Source of the DNA: Mesostigma viride
Taxonomy: Eukaryota > Streptophyta > Mesostigmatophyceae > Mesostigmatales > Mesostigmataceae
Length of the DNA stretch: 64,000 nucleotides
NCBI GenBank assembly: GCA_009746045.1
Contig: RPFO01000645.1
Location: forward strand, 1,744,086-1,808,085
Reading direction: 5' to 3'
This document shows, in pieces, positions 60,528 through 64,000 of the stretch. Position 1 is the first letter of the stretch; every line of letters starts with the position of its first letter. The position numbers were made by a program, and so were the translations under genes. Below the pieces are notes generated by a model. It did no database searches. It had not been told where the DNA came from and worked only from the letters and a program-made list of their open reading frames with translations.

Positions 60528-63088
60528 AGTCTTATGACTCGCTTTTATAGCATTGTGGGTTCGCGTCCGCCATCTCCGCCGGGTGCTGACACGAGATGTT
60601 CGCGCTGAACTTGGACTGCGCAAGGTCGCCCGCTACCGGTTAGCTGTACGTGTTTAGCAAGCTCTGGATGATATTGTCATGGTTTTGGTGCAGGAAGGTG
60701 CTGTGGGGGGGTCTATCTCACCTCTTTACCTAGCTTTCCTCCTCCTAGCTTGACAGCTAAGTTTGCATCAGGAAGTCATGCTTGTTGACAAAGCTCGATG
60801 GATATAAACCTTGGGATGTGCTGTGAAGGTGTTAGCATGCTTGCTTGAAGAATTGAATGCGTATTTGTGCAAGCCATGGACATTTTTTATTAAGGGCAGT
60901 AGGTAGCAGCCACGTTCTTATTCAATTGTGTCAGGACGTCTATGTTGCCTTTACTGCACTCTGTCCTAGAGGAGTTTGATGCCACTGTAGATGACTATGA
61001 CCAGTGGGGTGGTGAGGATGGGCCGGTGTGCTGGGGTGAGCCTGAAGGGCACCTTGGATCACGTGACCCTTAGGCAATCATGCCAGGCTGTGCAGTTTAT
61101 GGCTTGTGATGTATGGATGCAGCGGGTGAAGCAGGTTGTCGTTGCCGTGGCCTGTGTTAGTGAACTCTATCGTCTTTTAGCTTACCCAAAGCCCCCCTAG
61201 ACCTAAACTGCCTCGCCTTCTTTGAGGGGTGGCCTTCTTTGAGGAGTGCTATGTCTTGAAAGGTTTGTTGGGGCCCTGGCCTTTCAGAGTAGGTTGAGGT
61301 GGAGAGGGGTGGCACACTGCTAGGTGATGGCAGGGCCATCAATGTGATGCACCTTACGTTGGGATGGGGGCCATGCATTTGTTCTTGTTGCTAGCATGGG
61401 CAGGGTGAGCGGCTGGGAGTAAGGTGTAAGTGCTACTTGTGCCACTGTCCAAAAGGGGAGCTCCATGCGGTGGGCAAACAGCGTTGCAAGCGTACACTTA
61501 ACACAAATGTGGTCTGATGCACTCAGCTGACCTGCCATTTCTCTTGATGCACCAAACCACACTAAAGGCTTGATATAGCCGGTAGGAAATGCATGTGCAT
61601 GCAGTGTCAAAAGCAGAGAGGGACACTGTTAGCACATGAGTGTGATTGTAAACCGATGAGTGTGAGCCTCCCCGTGCCATCCCATGCATTTTACACCTAT
61701 TTTCGGCAAGCCCCCATCATGCCGCAGTTATGCACCACCTATATGCAAGGGGGATGAATAGACAGTTATAGGTGTGTTGAGGGATGAGATAAGGGTAAAC
61801 ATGAGGAGCCATGCAGGCTAAAACGGAAGGGCGATGTCAACAGTGTGTTTGCCCAGATTTTGATGTCAGGAGGGGCTGAAAGATCAGTGGCCACGATAAA
61901 CCTAGGTGGATTACATGAGAGATGACACGACCATGAGAGGGTGGTAGATGAGTTCAACTGAGAAGAGCTAGCATTACATGCACAGATTCTTAATGACCTA
62001 TGGACTGTCCAAGGGTTGGAGTTCAGTGCACGTTCCAAAGACTATGATGAGCATGACGATGATGGCAAGGGGGCGGGGGGGCGCAATTAGGACAGGCACT
62101 GATGCAGAATTATGTTGTACAGCAGCTAGGTGCTGAGCTCAATTGAATAGCAGCCCAAGCCACTGCTGTCCTTGATTGCGCTTTGTATTTCCATGTAGCA
62201 GAGAGGCACCTGGCAGATATATATTTGGATTAGCTGCTATAAGACACGCACAGCAGGGGTGCCCAGCAGAGTGGGCCAAGTACTGCAAAGGAGATTGTGT
62301 GTGCTGCCGAGCGGGGCCCGTTTAGAAAAGAGACTGGTCAGCCGACAGGCACGACTGGTCAGCCAAGCTCCCCTTCTTGAGGCTTGTAGGCACTATGGTG
62401 CTTGTTCCGAATGCCAGCATCTACTGTGATTGATGGTGATTTTATCCCTTGATGATCGCTTTTTTAGTCTGTGTTGGCTAATGTATCCAGCCCCAGTGGC
62501 ATGTATATGAATCCCATGACAGCCATGACGATAATTGAGTGAAGAATGCAAAGTTTTCCAAGACAATGGCGCAGAATATGGAGTATTTTTGCAAAAATCG
62601 CTCTATTTCTGCTTGCATCCGTCACTTTTAGTGGGCCGGCAGTGGTCCTAATATGTCCAACTTGTGTTCTAGTGTAAATTCAAGTATTGTGCTATTAATG
62701 TGACGAATTCTGGCATGATTGGGCCGCATATGTGCTGGCAGGGGCTTCATAAGTTTGAAAATAATGCACTAAAACGGTGTTTTGGCTCATGTATGCCAGA
62801 ATTATAGCACATAGTTTGGTCCTACATTGCATACTTAAGGGCGGTTTTTGTCTTTGGATATAAATTAATAAGCATGACCATTTCCAGCTGAATTGGACTA
62901 CATTTACTACTTGTGTGTGGCTGCTATGCCTCCTTATGCCTGGAAAACATCGTTTTTTGCACTTTTCCACGTCACGGTTTGATGCTAAAAATAGGTCAGT
63001 TGGCCCCCCAATTTATGTGATGTGAACAGGGTCCTAGGGGGACCTTCAGTCCAGAAAGGCACCCCGATCTGACTATATGTGTGGGAGA
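60528..63088. other. Interior of the TIR element, right part, no gene recognised
   Basis: About 2.5 kb with only short frames. No domain, splice pair or repeat that I can support. Confidence 0.4.
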
Positions 63089-63130
63089 TATGACCCCATG
63101 TAACAAAAAAGGCCGTTTTTAGGTGATGTG

Positions 63131-64000
63131 CGCATAAATCAGGTCGGCAAGGCGGTAACCAGGTCTAACCCCGCCGTGCTCTTTCACGTTAAGGATGTCC
63201 AAGCCTGGCTCGAACCCCTTAAGAGCAGTAAAGCGCGCACGTGCTCGGCGCATGACGTGATCCACGACAATAATGAACAGGTATGGGGACAGGACACAAC
63301 CTTGCCACACCCCGTGGTGAAGGGGGAATGGTGGAGTGGTGCCCTCCGCAGTCCGCACTACTGCCTGTGAACCCTCATACAGACGGCGAATGGCAGCAAT
63401 AAACGCAGGTGGTACCCGATCCAGAGCTAGGATGGCCCAAAGAGCCTCCCAGAGAACCGTGTCAAAGGCCTTGATATAGTCAACAAAAATGAAGACCAGC
63501 GGCAAACTGTCAGGGGGAAGTCGACGCACCTCCTCCATCAACCGGCGCGCGACAAACACAGCCATGACAGTGTTACGACCACGACGGAAACCCATCTGAG
63601 ACTCACCCAGGTGTGGGTCCAGCGCGGCGCGGAGCCTGTGCAGCATCATGCGCATGAAGACCTTCAGCGCGGCGCTCTGGAGGCAGACACCCCGGTAGTT
63701 ACCGGGGTCAGCAGCAGAGCCCTTCTTGTACAGCATGACGCGGATGGCCGTCTGCCACTCAGCAGGCGGAGGCTCGTCAGAGAGCAGGACACGGTTGCAG
63801 AACGCCAGCAGAAGATCCCTAACCGCCAGATCAGGGGTCTTCAGCAGCTCAGCAGAAAGGTGGTCGGCACCGACCGCCGCATCGTACCGCAGGCGAGCAA
63901 GGGCGCCGTCCAATTCCTTCAAAGTGACTCCATGTTGTCGTAGTCTAAATCCACCCCCGTGGGCAAAACAATCTTGCTTCAGTCCCGTGTGCTATAAGTA
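63131..64000 (-). pseudogene. Family-3 LINE, 5' part: reverse transcriptase up to Tyr-Ala of YADD
   Basis: The minus-strand frame is open from ~63990 to the insertion. It contains AAVGADHLSAELLK, WQTAIRVMLYKKGS, NYRGVCLQSAALKVFMR (RT block), GFRRGRNT, FVDYIKAFDTV (the first catalytic Asp), GVWQGCVLSPYLFIIVV, and ends RLADLIYA exactly where the TIR element starts. Its continuation is 58405-57548. A stop lies in frame near 63991. Any endonuclease domain would lie beyond the window. Confidence 0.92.

Larger units (their letters stand above)
58406..63130. mobile_element. CAC...GTG terminal-inverted-repeat DNA transposon inserted in the LINE's YADD box
   Basis: The ends CACATCACCTAAAA (58406) and its complement (ending 63130) begin a ~42-bp imperfect inverted repeat (CGG and TTACATG also conserved). 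On the minus strand the LINE reads ...ATTTATGCG before and GATGATACC after, which rejoin to Tyr-Ala-Asp-Asp with nothing duplicated. Length 4,725 bp, or ~3.4 kb without the nested hAT element. No transposase is seen. CAC/GTG ends recall CACTA-like superfamilies, but the missing target duplication is unusual. It is a non-autonomous element of uncertain class. Confidence 0.85.

Overview
This is a eukaryotic nuclear window dominated by nested transposable elements. The host genes that can be recognised have spliceosomal introns (GT..AG), GC-rich third codon positions, and introns loaded with simple repeats. Together with early-branching non-LTR elements, this suggests a green alga or a similar GC-rich protist. 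That placement is an inference; no ribosomal or organellar marker is present.

Layout. 1-8.3 kb: host sequence with a large 8-bp satellite, a small inverted-repeat element, and part of a gene for a ubiquitin-like protein (two good exons near 5.0 and 5.9 kb). 8.4-11.7 kb: a truncated YADD-type LINE, then an element that encodes only an ORF1/RRM-like protein. 11.7-21.2 kb: decayed copies of two related restriction-like-endonuclease (RLE) LINE families on the minus strand, one of them cut in two by a 5.6-kb CACTA-type element with 11-bp termini (15014-20617). 21.2-21.8 kb: fold-back MITEs. 21.8-27.5 kb: a near full-length family-1 LINE on the plus strand (ORF1 with a PHD finger; ORF2 with a RING-H2 finger, reverse transcriptase, CCHC and RLE). 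27.5-38.06 kb: a family-2 LINE on the minus strand, cut by a young Ty1/copia-type element (30233-37704) with 628-bp LTRs that I could not tell apart and a 5-bp target duplication. 38.06-43.7 kb: a second, near-identical family-1 LINE on the minus strand. 43.7-47.5 kb: a second ORF1-only element plus LINE 3' ends, one with about 550 bp of (GATG)n. 49.9-56.6 kb: a multi-exon host gene for a family-61-type glycosyltransferase. 57-64 kb: a third LINE type on the minus strand, cut exactly in its YADD catalytic box by a 4.7-kb terminal-inverted-repeat element that itself carries a hAT element with an 8-bp target duplication.

How the parts relate. The LINEs stack on each other at AT-rich junctions. 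Several unrelated-looking elements end in the same small hairpin, which suggests a shared recognition signal for reverse transcription. Both the RLE LINE (ORF1 to ORF2) and the copia-type element (Gag to zinc knuckle) have a G_GGG_GGC heptamer exactly where a -1 shift would join their reading frames. The copia element also has a zinc knuckle/UGA/pol arrangement, an extra ORF upstream of gag, and a protease-like segment placed after the integrase. These, together with the PHD+RING LINE, are the best candidates for undescribed biology here.
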